A stretch of DNA of 64,000 bases from positions 124,001-188,000 of the forward strand of contig WNYE01000019.1 of the NCBI GenBank assembly GCA_021396245.1. Reading direction: 5' to 3'. The stretch's first letter is position 1; the number at the start of each line of letters is the position of its first letter. Of this stretch, positions 22,015-32,459 are shown piece after piece. The stretch comes from Sporothrix humicola (lineage: Eukaryota; Ascomycota; Sordariomycetes; Ophiostomatales; Ophiostomataceae). The notes beneath the pieces are model-generated. The model was not told the origin of the DNA. It ran no database searches and saw nothing but the letters and a program-made list of their open reading frames with translations. Position numbers and translations under genes: made by a program.

Positions 22015-24594
22015 TTAATCAAAATGGTTGCCCTCCCGCTTGACCAGCCGCCGCAGACGCTCCTTCTTGCTGTGCTCCTCGGCCGCCAGCCGCATCTGCT
22101 TCTTGCGCTCGTAGACAGCCCGCACTGTCGCCCGGATCTGGTCGGCGCCCTCGCCAAAGTTGGCCTTGGCCAGCGCCACGGCCTTGTCAACCTCCTTGGG
22201 CTCGTACACAAAGTTCCATGTGCTCATAAACTCGCTCGTCGCCGGGTTGACGCCGGGCACCTTCTTCTCGTTGGCTAGGTACGGCAGGTAGACGAGCGTC
22301 AGGCCCGCGTCGGGCTCTGTCAGCTTCCAGTGCGTCGACTCGTCAATCGGCATCGCAAACTCGACCTTGTCGTCGTCGCCGTCCTTGCCCTTGCTCTCGC
22401 TCTCGCCCTTGGCCGCTTCCTTGGCTGTGGACACCTTTTCAGCTGTTGAACCGACCCAGACCGTGCAGTAGCCGAGATCCCTAGCCGTCTTTTTGGCGTT
22501 GTCGGCCTCGGTCGCGAGCTTGTCCTTCTTTCCGTCCTTTTTTCTCTCTTTGGAATCCTTCTTGTCGTCCTTGTGGCTCGCTGCCTGGTCGGCCTTGGCC
22601 TGCTCGAGCTTATCGTCGGGCGTTTCCTTGGAAGTGGCACCAGCGTCCTTGAGTTCTTGTGCCGTCTTCTGCGGCGGGTCGTCTGCCGGCGGCCAACCCA
22701 CACCTACGGGCCAGCCCTTGATACCACGCCGGCGGGCATAGCCGTCTGCTACACACAGCCAGTTGTCTTGGCGAATGTCGGCCGACGCATCAAACACGAC
22801 AACCACCTCGACACCACGGCCGGGACGCAGGAACGGGTACAGCGGCAGGTTGTTGGACATGCCCGCATCCATGAGCTGGATCTGCTTGCGGGCAAACAGG
22901 CCGGGAGGCACAGTGTTGGGCAGCTGCGAGCGGTGCATGCCGTAGACCGGGTTGGGCAGCGTAGCCGGCTCAATGGGGTGCACCTTACTCAAGTCGTCGT
23001 TGCGGCCCCAGATCATCTCGTCGAGCCCAGACAGGCCACCCAGGCTCTGCACAACAGGGCGGATCTCCTTGTAGTAGTGGCTCAGAGTGGCACAGAAAGC
23101 GCTGCCAAAGATACCAAGCATCAGCGGTGTGCGCACCTCAGGCAAGTGGTAGTCGCCCGCGCCGTTGGGTGCTTTGAGCGGCACATCCTTGCCCCGGTAA
23201 AAGTTGCGGCCCATGGCCCAAGTGGGAATACCGGCGGCGAACTCTTCACAGAAAAATTCGTAGGGCGTAATCTCGAACCACTGGAACCACGACTCCTGCT
23301 TGGCCTCTTCGGCCGTCATGGTCGTCTTGGCATCCTTGTCGTCCTTGATTCCGTCCTCCTCGAGACCGGGGATCTCGTGCCGCACGACCGTGTAGATGGG
23401 CATTGGGTTCTGGCCGCGCGTCAGGTGCCGCCGCTGGCTCGAAATCTTGTAGTCGAGCGGGCTTACATCCAGCTCGCCGCGGGGGACCAGCAGTCGTGCC
23501 GCCAGAAGTGTGCCGTATACGTCGACGAGACCGAACTTGGCGTTGGGGTCTGCCTTGTAGCGCTCAACGGATCCGCTCAACAGGTACTTGTTTGTCGGCG
23601 CCGTCGTCAACAGGCTGACCAGCTCAGGCGGATGTGCGATATGCACGCCCAGACGCGCCTTGAGGTGCTCGGCGACCTTGTCAAAGTTCTGGTGCGTAAA
23701 GGACGAAAAGTACAGCGTCTGCAACCAGCACGAACCGCTGACACCGGCCATATAGGTCGTACAGTCAAACAAGCCTGCATCCTTGGCCGCTTTCAGGGAA
23801 CCTGCACCGGCCACAAGCGCACGCAAGCCACCACCCGAACCGCACAGCGCAATCACTGGCACGTCGTCGGGGTGTACAGTCTCGTCTGCGGGAAGTTCGA
23901 GGTATTTGTGGAGCGCGGCAGCTGTCGCAGGCTTGCGGTGCTGGCGAAAAGCCTTTTCTTCGTTGCAGAGGTCGTCAGACACGCGCACGCGGGCGGCAAA
24001 CTGGACCTCGGGGTGGATGGTCGGGTCGCGGGCCTCTTGCCAGATCTCTTCAGCCAGAGAACCCGGCACGGAATCGAGTTCGCGCTGCAGCTTGCGGGCG
24101 AAACCAGGAATCATTTTGGACCACTCAGGTAAGATCAGTCCGGCAATACGGTCGGGGAGGGCGGCCCAGTTGACATTGCCAACCTCGCGGAACCAAGTTG
24201 TGACTGCCAGCTCGGTGTTATCGTCTGCTTTGTCCTTTTGGTCGAGTGGATTGCTCGTGGTCTTGTCGTCTTTGCCGTTTTGCGCCCATGGCGGCTGACT
24301 CTTCTTGCTTGTTTGCCGGTTTTGGGGCGGAGGGTCGGTGTCGAGACGCATATGCTTGTCGCGCGGCGCAAGAGAAAAGACGAGGAGACTGCCGAGGGCC
24401 AGGATCGAGGCTATGGCGGTAGCTGTTGCTCTCGAAGAGCTTTCTGTCTTTCCACCCTGACCCAATGTTGACTTGTAGCGACGGGTGTAAGTCGGTAGGC
24501 GGTTTGTGGCCGTCGGTATCCTTGGCCGGGGCCAGACGCGGCTATGTCTCCGAGCTGTCGAGCAGCCATGCCGGAGCAGTTGTCGCGAAGACAT
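22015..24594 (-). CDS. Mitochondrial cPLA2-like phospholipase/lysophospholipase
   Basis: Single-exon protein of 859 residues from the ATG at 24594; an in-frame ATG at 24714 would add 40 residues before a better presequence. The N-terminus (MSSRQLLRHGCSTARRHSR) is Arg/Ser-rich and acid-free, and a hydrophobic segment follows at about 55-78, which suggests import and anchoring in a mitochondrial membrane. The catalytic domain of the fungal lysophospholipase/cPLA2 family has the oxyanion glycines GSGGG (252-256), the nucleophile elbow G-V-S286-G-S and the catalytic Asp576 in DAGMSNNLPLYPF. The expected activity is acyl-ester hydrolysis of (lyso)phospholipids. A Lys/Asp/Glu-rich insertion (about 630-755) interrupts the C-terminal part. 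No C2 domain and no secretory signal are seen, unlike secreted phospholipase B. Confidence 0.88.
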   Translation of the reverse strand: MSSRQLLRHGCSTARRHSRVWPRPRIPTATNRLPTYTRRYKSTLGQGGKTESSSRATATAIASILALGSLLVFSLAPRDKHMRLDTDPPPQNRQTSKKSQPPWAQNGKDDKTTSNPLDQKDKADDNTELAVTTWFREVGNVNWAALPDRIAGLILPEWSKMIPGFARKLQRELDSVPGSLAEEIWQEARDPTIHPEVQFAARVRVSDDLCNEEKAFRQHRKPATAAALHKYLELPADETVHPDDVPVIALCGSGGGLRALVAGAGSLKAAKDAGLFDCTTYMAGVSGSCWLQTLYFSSFTHQNFDKVAEHLKARLGVHIAHPPELVSLLTTAPTNKYLLSGSVERYKADPNAKFGLVDVYGTLLAARLLVPRGELDVSPLDYKISSQRRHLTRGQNPMPIYTVVRHEIPGLEEDGIKDDKDAKTTMTAEEAKQESWFQWFEITPYEFFCEEFAAGIPTWAMGRNFYRGKDVPLKAPNGAGDYHLPEVRTPLMLGIFGSAFCATLSHYYKEIRPVVQSLGGLSGLDEMIWGRNDDLSKVHPIEPATLPNPVYGMHRSQLPNTVPPGLFARKQIQLMDAGMSNNLPLYPFLRPGRGVEVVVVFDASADIRQDNWLCVADGYARRRGIKGWPVGVGWPPADDPPQKTAQELKDAGATSKETPDDKLEQAKADQAASHKDDKKDSKERKKDGKKDKLATEADNAKKTARDLGYCTVWVGSTAEKVSTAKEAAKGESESKGKDGDDDKVEFAMPIDESTHWKLTEPDAGLTLVYLPYLANEKKVPGVNPATSEFMSTWNFVYEPKEVDKAVALAKANFGEGADQIRATVRAVYERKKQMRLAAEEHSKKERLRRLVKREGNHFD

Positions 24595-25296
24595 GGTCGT
24601 GAGGTTGAGGTTGAGGTGAAGTAGAAAATAAGGTTGAAGTCGACCTTGTCTGTCAACTGCCAATGACGTTATGCTTTTTCTAGAGCCACAATTGAGCGCG
24701 ACGCTCACAGGCAAGGGAGCAATAGTGTCAGTTTGTGAGCCAAAAACACGTCAATTGGGTTGTATCATAGCTAGAGAAGTAGATCGAGAATCGGCAGATC
24801 ATGGGGGAGGTGAGGAGAGCAAATTATTTTGAAAGAAAAAAAGACAGCGTAAAGAAAGTGCAGAAAACTTGTTCGTGTCGCTCTTTCCTCATGTGTGAGG
24901 GCCGAAGAACAAGGCAGGGCGCAACTGCTTTTTCTGGGCGTTGGTTGTTAGTGGGCGCAGGCGCGACCCGCCCTGGTTTTCCCTAATTTTGGTCTGAATT
25001 GGTCGTGAGTGATCGCCTCATTCAGACGCTAGAGCGGTCTCGCCAGCGGTGTTATTAAGGTACAGTGGACTCCACAGCCCTTTCCCTTTTTCACATGAAA
25101 TGAAGTCCGATCGCCACAGAAGAACACGATCGAAAATGGCCGAACATAAGCACTGTAGAAGCATCTTTTCTACACTTTGTCCCACGAGAAATTGAGGCAT
25201 ACTATTTTCAGGGGATTTAACTACATAATTTATCAGGCAACACGCAACCGCCAAATATGAGCATCGACGTCGACATCGACACACATCATCCGTCTC
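24595..25296. other. Intergenic, lipase promoter / dehydrogenase 3' end
   Basis: About 0.7 kb between two minus-strand genes. It holds the promoter of the lipase gene and the 3' flank of the dehydrogenase gene. No further gene is supported. Confidence 0.45.
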
Positions 25297-26282
25297 TCAC
25301 TTTTGATTTTCATAAGGAAGACCGGCTTCTTGACGAACAGCTCCATAGATGGCTGCCACATCGCCCGTCTCGCCGTCGTGCTCCTTGACCTGCACCAGGT
25401 GGGCGTCTGCCGTCCGCGAGTTCTGCAGCTCAACGCCGACCTTGTCGCCGAGTCCCAACGCGTAGCCAATATCTTTCCGAGCCAAATCGACGGCAAACAG
25501 AGGCCGCTCCAGCGTGTAGTACTGACCCGACGTCATGCGCTCCGAGTAGGCGGCATAGGGACCGGGGAACATGGCCTGCATGAGCTGGTGCAGCGGATCG
25601 GTGCCGAGACCTGTCTTCTCCGCCAGAACATGACCTTCGGCAAGCTGCTCGATCATGTTAAAGACAAACGTGTTGCCGATAACCTTGAGAAGGGCAGCGT
25701 GAGACACGGGCACGTCCTTCAGAACAATGTCGTGGCGCGAAGTGACGCCCTTGAACAGAAAGAGAGCCCGGTCGACAGCCGCCGAAGAGCCAGACAGAAC
25801 GCCGACAAGGGCACCCGCTTGGGCCATTGCAGGAGCTCCAAAGACAGGTGCCGCTAAGAACTGGGCGCCGCGCTTCTCGACTTTGGCGGCGATGCGCTCG
25901 GTGGCATCCGGGTGGATCGTGGCACTTTGGATGAACAACTTGCCCTCGAGGTTGGCGTCAGACGAAAGAATCTCGTCAAAGACACTCTCGACGACTACAT
26001 CGACAGACAGCATCAGCCAGACAATATCGGCATCCTTGACACCGGCATTCACGCTGTCGGCGACGACCACCTTTTCCGGCGCGGCAAGCTCCTTGACAAG
26101 CGCCTCGGACCGGTCCTTGCTGCGGTTGTAGACGACAAGCGGCTTGTCGAGGTTGGCCTTTTGCACAATATTTTTGCACATGGCCTGAAAGTGTTAGTAA
26201 ACAGTAAAGAATATCAATACTGAAAAGGCGTACTCACGTAGCCCATGTTGCCAAGGCCAACGAAGAAGACGGAAGGCGCCAT
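25297..26282 (-). CDS. 3-hydroxyisobutyrate dehydrogenase-family oxidoreductase
   Basis: Spliced as 26238-26282 and 25297-26184; the 53-nt intron 26185-26237 (GTGAGT...TTTCAG) is phase 0 with a TACTAACAC branch site. Product 310 residues. The N-terminal Rossmann fold starts with VGLGNMG (8-14), then VVYNRS, where Asn-Arg at the end of the second strand suits NADP or NAD. The substrate segment APVFGAPAMAQAGALVG (127-143) follows. The catalytic Lys182 with Asn186 (KVIGN) opens the C-terminal helical domain. This is the beta-hydroxyacid dehydrogenase family (HIBADH, tartronate semialdehyde reductase, GLYR). The exact substrate is not readable from sequence; valine catabolism in mitochondria is possible, though the N-terminus MAPSVFFVG lacks a presequence, so a cytosolic enzyme is likely. 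Confidence 0.88.
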
Positions 26283-27631
26283 TGTGTAGTCTGATGTAGA
26301 TGCAGAAGTATAAATGCCAATTGTTGTTATGCTTTGAATCCAAGCCTTGATTCGTCTCGAATATTGGAAAAGGCTGTCCCTGGTTTATTATTGGATTGTT
26401 CAATGACAGCTCTAAGATGTCTCCAAATCTGGGTAGAGCTGCACTTATATCTGCACGTCTGGAGCTACCCGGTAGTGCTTCCGAAGCTCGACGCTGCTCC
26501 ACGGGTTTAAGTTGTCCCCCCAAAAAGAAGCGGAACGCCTGACGAAGCAATGACATTTCAGCCGGCCCTTCTCACATCAACCACTTCTGACATCACCTAT
26601 ATCCGCACTACCCCGACTGTTGATCATCACGTCCGAGATGCTCCTTTTCGGATTAATTTTATTGACACCGAATATTGGTCACCTCGGATCCGAGCAGCGG
26701 GCTTTTAATAGGCCTGCAAGTTGATGTCATTATTAATAAGAGCATGGAATGAAGCAGATTTTAGAACAAGCCTTTGATATGGGTAGATGTTTTAATCAAG
26801 AATTGAAAAGGAAAGGGTCGCTGATGAAAAGTAAACAGATGAGAAGTTGGTTATTATGAATCCAAGCACAAATATACAGTGACATCCGCCTCACATCCGC
26901 CTCGCGATACTAATATGTCGTCAGAAATATGCACAAAATCCAAGACGTAAGAGAATGTCCAGAATGGTACGAAGAGGCTGGACGCATAGCCATCAGACAT
27001 TGTTGATGCCACGTGTGAGGTGGGATTGGGCGGAATGTCACTTAAAGATCTCACTCTTGTGAAGCATCACAGGTGGTCTAGACACTGATAGCGGGGCGAG
27101 ACTGCCTTTGTTGAAAAGTCGTCATTACTCTTTCCGAAAATCACAACTGACGATGAGACATGCCGCTCTTTCCAAAATAATAAATAATGGCAAAGAGAAC
27201 AACCCAAAATGGGAAATCACCAAAAGGAACCTGTCGATTCAAGAAGGCTCGACTGTGCTTGCTTGTTGCACTCGAAGCTCCTGCCAATGGCGGGGTGCTG
27301 TTGCCGTCCGTTCCCCCACAGTAGCACGCGCGCCTAGCCTCGGTAGAGCGAGAGCTCCTTCCTGCATCGAACGTTGGAGGGGCGGCTCTATCTTATCGTG
27401 CGCGCCCTTTCCTTTGTTACTAGTAAATTTAGCAGGCGTTTGAGTCACTTGTCGACCGCTATTTTTACGTCAGAAGTGTGGGCGTGTTAGTCCACTTCAG
27501 AAATTCTGTTGAAAAAGGTCTCCCTTTACAACTTTTTGTATTTCTACATCATCCATTTCAACTTATTCCCTCACGACCCTTAAACGCCTCACTCGTCTAC
27601 ACTCTCATCGTGTTCAACATACGATGCGTTA
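26283..27631. promoter_or_regulatory. Divergent intergenic region upstream of NAGS and the dehydrogenase
   Basis: 1.35 kb between two diverging start codons. The part near 26600-27100 is AT-rich. Near the NAGS gene it contains the TGAGTCA element described separately. No gene is supported here. Confidence 0.5.
27441..27447 (+). promoter_or_regulatory. Gcn4/CPC1-type site TGAGTCA
   Basis: A perfect TGA(C/G)TCA heptamer lies 184 bp before the NAGS start codon. This is the consensus of the general amino-acid control activators Gcn4 and CPC1, which induce amino-acid biosynthetic genes on starvation. The position and the nature of the gene fit; binding is inferred. Confidence 0.6.
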
Positions 27632-27632
27632 A
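27624..27632 (+). promoter_or_regulatory. Two-codon upstream ORF (Met-Arg-stop) overlapping the NAGS start
   Basis: The sequence ATGCGTTAATG encodes Met-Arg-stop. The last A of the TAA stop is the first base of the chosen NAGS ATG at 27632. Such TAATG overlaps allow termination-coupled reinitiation. It assumes the mRNA starts upstream of 27624, which is not shown. Confidence 0.5.
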
Positions 27633-30020
27633 TGAGGACCACGAAACTCGCCGAACGCGCCATGGTTATGCGAGCTGCAGCATGGAAACAGGCCGTATTT
27701 GCCCCAGTACGTTTTGTTGGTTTTAGCATCTTTCTTTTGAACCCCAACAGCAAGGATCATCCTTTACTGGCCAACAGCCTCTAATAAGCTCCCAGATTCA
27801 CAGAGGAAAGAGATGCACGCGATGGAAGAGCTCTGCCGCAGGGTCGGCCGCCGCGGCGCCTAAGCCGTCTGGCAGCAACAACAGCAAAAGCCCACATCCG
27901 ACGACCGGAGCAGTGTCTTCGTCGTCCTCGTCTTCGGGCAAGCAGGTGGACCTGACATCACTATACACCTCCATATCTCGCAACGAGAAACACAAAAAGT
28001 CTCAGGAGAGGGTAGGCGCCTACACACTCTGTCCTTTACGATTTATCCGCCTCTAACGTAATCACAGGACTTCCTTGTCTCTGTCCTCTCTTCATCTCCG
28101 ACAAAACGCGATGCGAAAAAATACCTCCAGACTTTTGGCAGCGACAAGCCCAAGGGCGCCCCGAAGACCGCCCCTCCTAGCACCCAGGACAAGCCACCAA
28201 AAGCCAAACCACAGACGGCATCCGATGGCGCGTACTACGCTGCCGACAGCATTCGGGCTGTCAGCCAGAGCCCGCAGTTCGTCCAGGGCCCGGGCAGCGA
28301 GAAAGTGAAGCTGCCCATGGATGGCCAGCCGCATGTAGCCATCGTCAAACTGCAGGACCCAGACACAATCGACGACACGACCCTCGAGGGACTGGCCAAG
28401 ACGTTTGTGCAGCTGCGGGCGCTGGGCCTGATCAGCGTGATTGTCATTGGCCGGACACAACGAGCAACCGACAGCTCACCCGGCTGGTTCGACTATGTGA
28501 CCCACGCCACGCTGCGTGTGGCAGCTGCTATCGACAAGTACAACGAACCCGTGACGTCGATTGTCGATTCTGCCGTGGGTCTCAACGACGAGAGTCCGGC
28601 CCAGTCGAGCCAGCATGCTCGGCTCAGCGGGTCTGTCTTTACTCCCGGACAGGTCTACATTGACCGTGAAGAGAACCTTTTACGGCCTCTCAAAAAGGGC
28701 GACATTGCCATCATCCCGCCCTACGCTTTTTCGACGACAAAGTCCGAGGCAAAATTGGTCGACACCGATGACATTGTCCTCGCTCTGACGCGGTACTTTG
28801 CGGGCATGCAGTTGTCCAAGGAGGGCGCATCGGACACAGCACCACAGCAAGCCGAGAGAAAGGGCGCCATTGCATCAGTAGACCGCGTGATTGTTATCGA
28901 CCCCATCGGCGGCACACCGTCAGCATTGCGGCCCAATGGTGCCCACGTCTTCCTCAACTTGGAGGAAGAATACCGGTCGGCCAAGGCGGCTGTCGACCAG
29001 ATGGCTGACAAGTCGATGCTGAAGCCTACCAACGGCCAGTCCGTTGAAACTGTGAGCGAGGGACACAAGGCCAACCTCGACATTGTGCGCAACACGCTGG
29101 CCCTCCTGCCGTCGTCGTCTTCTGCGCTTCTCACCACGCCAGCCGAGGCTGCCAATCTCGTTTCTCATGAGCGTGACGGCGCCGACGAGGCCGACGATGT
29201 GTTTGGTTACGTGGGCAGCGTCGGTACCCGCCGCAGCCAGAACCCGCTCATCCACAATCTGCTAACCGACCGGCCTGTATACTCGTCGTCGCTCCCCATC
29301 GGCCGCATCAAGCCGCGATCCAAGCGGAGTGCAGCAGCCGTTGCAGCCGTTTCTGCTGTCGACGAGCCGCCCATGTCGCAGACGACACTCTTAAAGAGGG
29401 GCATGCCCTTGACTATCTTCCCCGACCCCTACAAGGCGCCCTGGACTCCGCCGAAACCGGGTGCGCCCCGCCTCCGTCTCACCGACACCTGCATCGACCT
29501 GCCGCGCCTTGTCCACCTTATCGAGGACTCGTTCAACCGCAAGCTCGACGTCCAGGACTATCTGGGCCGTGTCGAGAACTCGCTCGCCGGTGTTATTATT
29601 GCCGGCGAGTACGAGGGCGGCGCCATTCTGACCTGGGAGCGGCCAGCAGGGATGACCGAAGAGGAGGCCTACCGCACAGGCCGCCTGGTGCCGTACCTGG
29701 ACAAGTTTGCCGTCCTCAAAAAGAGCCAGGGCGCGGGCGGTGTCGCCGACATTGTCTTTACGGCCATGGTGCGCGACTGCTTCCCCGAAGGCGTGTGCTG
29801 GCGCAGCCGCAAAGACAATCCGGTCAACCGGTGGTATTTTGAGCGGTCACGGGGTACGTGGAAGCTGGGCGGCGTGAACTGGACCATGTTCTGGACGACG
29901 CCCTGGGGAACACCGCCAGGCGTGACGGCGGGTGTCGATGAGAAGCGCATCTGGGACTATGCGAACGTGTGCCGCGGTGTCGAGCCGTCGTGGGCCGACC
30001 AGAAGCACATTTTGGATTGA
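27632..30020 (+). CDS. arg2: Amino-acid N-acetyltransferase, mitochondrial (N-acetylglutamate synthase)
   Basis: Spliced as 27632-27706, 27751-28011 and 28068-30020 (introns of 44 nt, GTACGT...AACAG, and 56 nt, GTAGGC...CACAG; both phase 0). Product 762 residues. It makes N-acetylglutamate from glutamate and acetyl-CoA, the first step of arginine synthesis, in the mitochondrion. The Arg/Lys/Ala-rich N-terminus (MRTTKLAERAMVMRAAAWKQ) is a presequence. The block FLVSVLSSSPTKRDAKKYLQ (about 114-133) begins the conserved fungal Arg2 region. The middle is a degenerate amino-acid-kinase-like domain. The C-terminal part (about 585-740; VPYLDKFAVLKKSQGAGGVA and RSRKDNPVNRWYFERS) is the NAT/GNAT acetyltransferase module. 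The first exon is the least certain part; in-frame ATGs at 27662 and 27668 are alternatives. An upstream CPC1-type site suggests cross-pathway control. Confidence 0.9.
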
Positions 30021-32459
30021 GAGCGGTCAATCTAGAGTGATGGATTTACAGCATTTACAGCGAACTTGTTGAGTAAATGATTTATCATATGTACAAGACC
30101 AATAGACGTTTTTTGGATTCAATCTTTCGCTGTGCATACTCGACTCCATTCAAATACGTAAAGACTTTAGCTGAAGAGCCGTTGAAAATGCTTGTAGCCT
30201 GTGACTTCAGCATTTGTCTCCATCCAACTGATAGCATCGTTCACCAATTCCGAGCTCCCCAGACCTTTGATGACGTACTTCTTGCCCTTTAGCACTCAAC
30301 CCTGCCCGTTAGGTGGACCCCGGCAATTTTTATCCCTGTGAACTTCTGTCCTAGCACTTTGCACCCAGAAATTATCCCGAACACGGCCACCCACCATCGA
30401 AACTTCCTAATCAGGAAATACATCAACATCGCACCTTCCTTTCCGCGCAATAACTCGATCGCACCTTCCCCCAACACCACACACTACGTCACGGCCACGG
30501 CAGAAAAAAAGATCAGATGAAAGGCGGTAGGACACCTGTGGGCACGTGAACAACGCTGTAAAATGGCAGAAGAACAGAAGCAGGCTCTCGCACGGACCAT
30601 CCTGGCTCTGCCCAGATTCATATTTAAGACTGCATTTTTGGCCACCATCAAGACTCTCTCCTCCTCTCTCTCTTCTTCATACCACATATCTTCCCTCAAA
30701 AGATTTTTTTCAACGGCCGCTTCTCTATCTGGCTCTTCCTCAAATTTAATTACCTTTGCCTCTTCTTCCACTTCTTCTTTTTCCTACCTTCATCCTCAAA
30801 CAAGTTCAACTTCAACTCTTCCCTTTTGCATCCACCTCTCTTCAAAGATGCATCACCACTCCACATCAAGAAGACCTCTCTCAAGAAGGATACTATCCTC
30901 TCTTCCACACACAAGAAGAATACTCAAGGCATCAACACAGCCAAATGGTTGACCAAGGCAAGTCTCCTCATCCTTCTTTTTTTCTCACTCTTCTTTCACT
31001 TGCTAACCATCATCTTTTTCAGTCACCACACAACACTTGCGCATTGCGCATTAGTGTTCATCTTCCCGAAGGCAGTACCCATCAAATCCTGTACTTACAC
31101 CCTCCTGTCTCCCCTTCTCATGTGCTCCATCAGGTGCTGCCTCTTCACCTTCCTACCCTCTTTTATGTATCACTTCTCTTTTTGTACATTTCCTCCCTTT
31201 CTGCACATAATATCGTCCTCTATGCAAAGCTGCTAGAGTGCACGCACATACAGGCTCAAAGGAAGTTCTTTGGCCTTTTCACATTAGGGATCAAGGGTCC
31301 CGCCAGGTATAGCAAGGTCTATGCTTTTATACTTTTTCTCTTTTTCCTCTCCCCTTTTCTCTTTGCTTTTTTCACGACTTTACGACTTTCGCCCCTCGAC
31401 CGCCCATCTCTCGCCTCTCCCGTCTTCTCGTCAGCCACCTTTTACTTCAAAGTAAGTTCCACTTCTCTCACTTTTTTTTTGTAAGACCTTTTCCTAAAAT
31501 CTTCAGATTTTTCAAGACTCGCATCACTTAAGACAAACTTCTGTCTTCCACATATTTTCAGTCTGCTGCCTCAACTTTCTCTCACTTCCACACCAAAAAA
31601 AAAAAAATCTCACGAAAAGACCAGCATTTTCCGACAAACTTTACTATAAACACTCAGTGAGCACATACACAACACACCTTTTTATGGCTACAACAGACAC
31701 AAGGGAGAGGCGAGAGATAGGATTTCAGGTCATCTGGGCTAGGATATCGTTAGGGCTTTTACTGGGCATGTACTTCTTTTCAATACATAGAGCATAGACT
31801 ACAAAACAATCACATTCATCTTCTCAATTTTTTTCTTCGGCATCTTCTCTTCTCTTCTGTGACTCAAAAAATAGTTTTGTGCGCCTTCCAATTGAAATGG
31901 AAGCCCTTTTCATGCCATGCTTCTTGGTTATGTAGTCGTGTTATTATGTAAGCATGCAAGGGGCGCACGTGATCGGCCCAATTGATTTTAGTAGCTCCCT
32001 GCACCTGCACGATGCGCCATCTTGCGCGCCGCGCGAAACCTCTCCTCAATTTCCGGCGCCGACAACTTCGACCTTGCAGCTTGCAACAGCAGTCCAGATA
32101 CCCGATACCCACTCGTCCTGCATTCTATCAATAAAACGAAGTGAACCAACCATTTTTTTCGAGCTCCTCGGCAATTGCGACAACGCGATTGCTTGTCAAC
32201 AACTTCCATCTTGCAGGCACCTCGATTCTTCCCAGCCTTGCGAAAGTCTCACCATTGCATCCAGGGTGTAGATAATACGACGGATAGCGAAACACAAGAC
32301 TTTTTGTGCTCGCCCGAACTGCTTGTCTAGGATACCCTCTTCACGACAGCAGCTAGCCAGCCACATAGCTAGCCAGCTCTCCTTGTCGACGCCGCATTTT
32401 CTCCCTCCCACTTCAATCCTCGACATCTCACATCCTCCTCACATCCCCTTTCGCACACA
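30021..32459. promoter_or_regulatory. Long intergenic region and CT-rich leader of TAF9
   Basis: 2.4 kb. From about 30650 to 31650 the plus strand is very rich in C and T (many CTCTT and TTTCT runs), then becomes mixed up to the TAF9 start. Open stretches here encode Ser/Leu/Phe-biased peptides with no domain, as expected of the composition. I read it as 3' flank of NAGS plus promoter and possibly a long leader. Confidence 0.45.

Noticed and set aside
22573..24132. Plus-strand open frame of 519 codons opposite the lipase gene
   Set aside because: It is an antisense shadow of a GC-rich coding region; the minus strand carries the catalytic motifs.
30563..30952. Open frame of 129 codons starting MAEEQKQALARTILAL
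   Set aside because: It soon becomes Ser/Leu/His-rich because of the CT-rich sequence, has no domain, and lies in what looks like the TAF9 upstream region.
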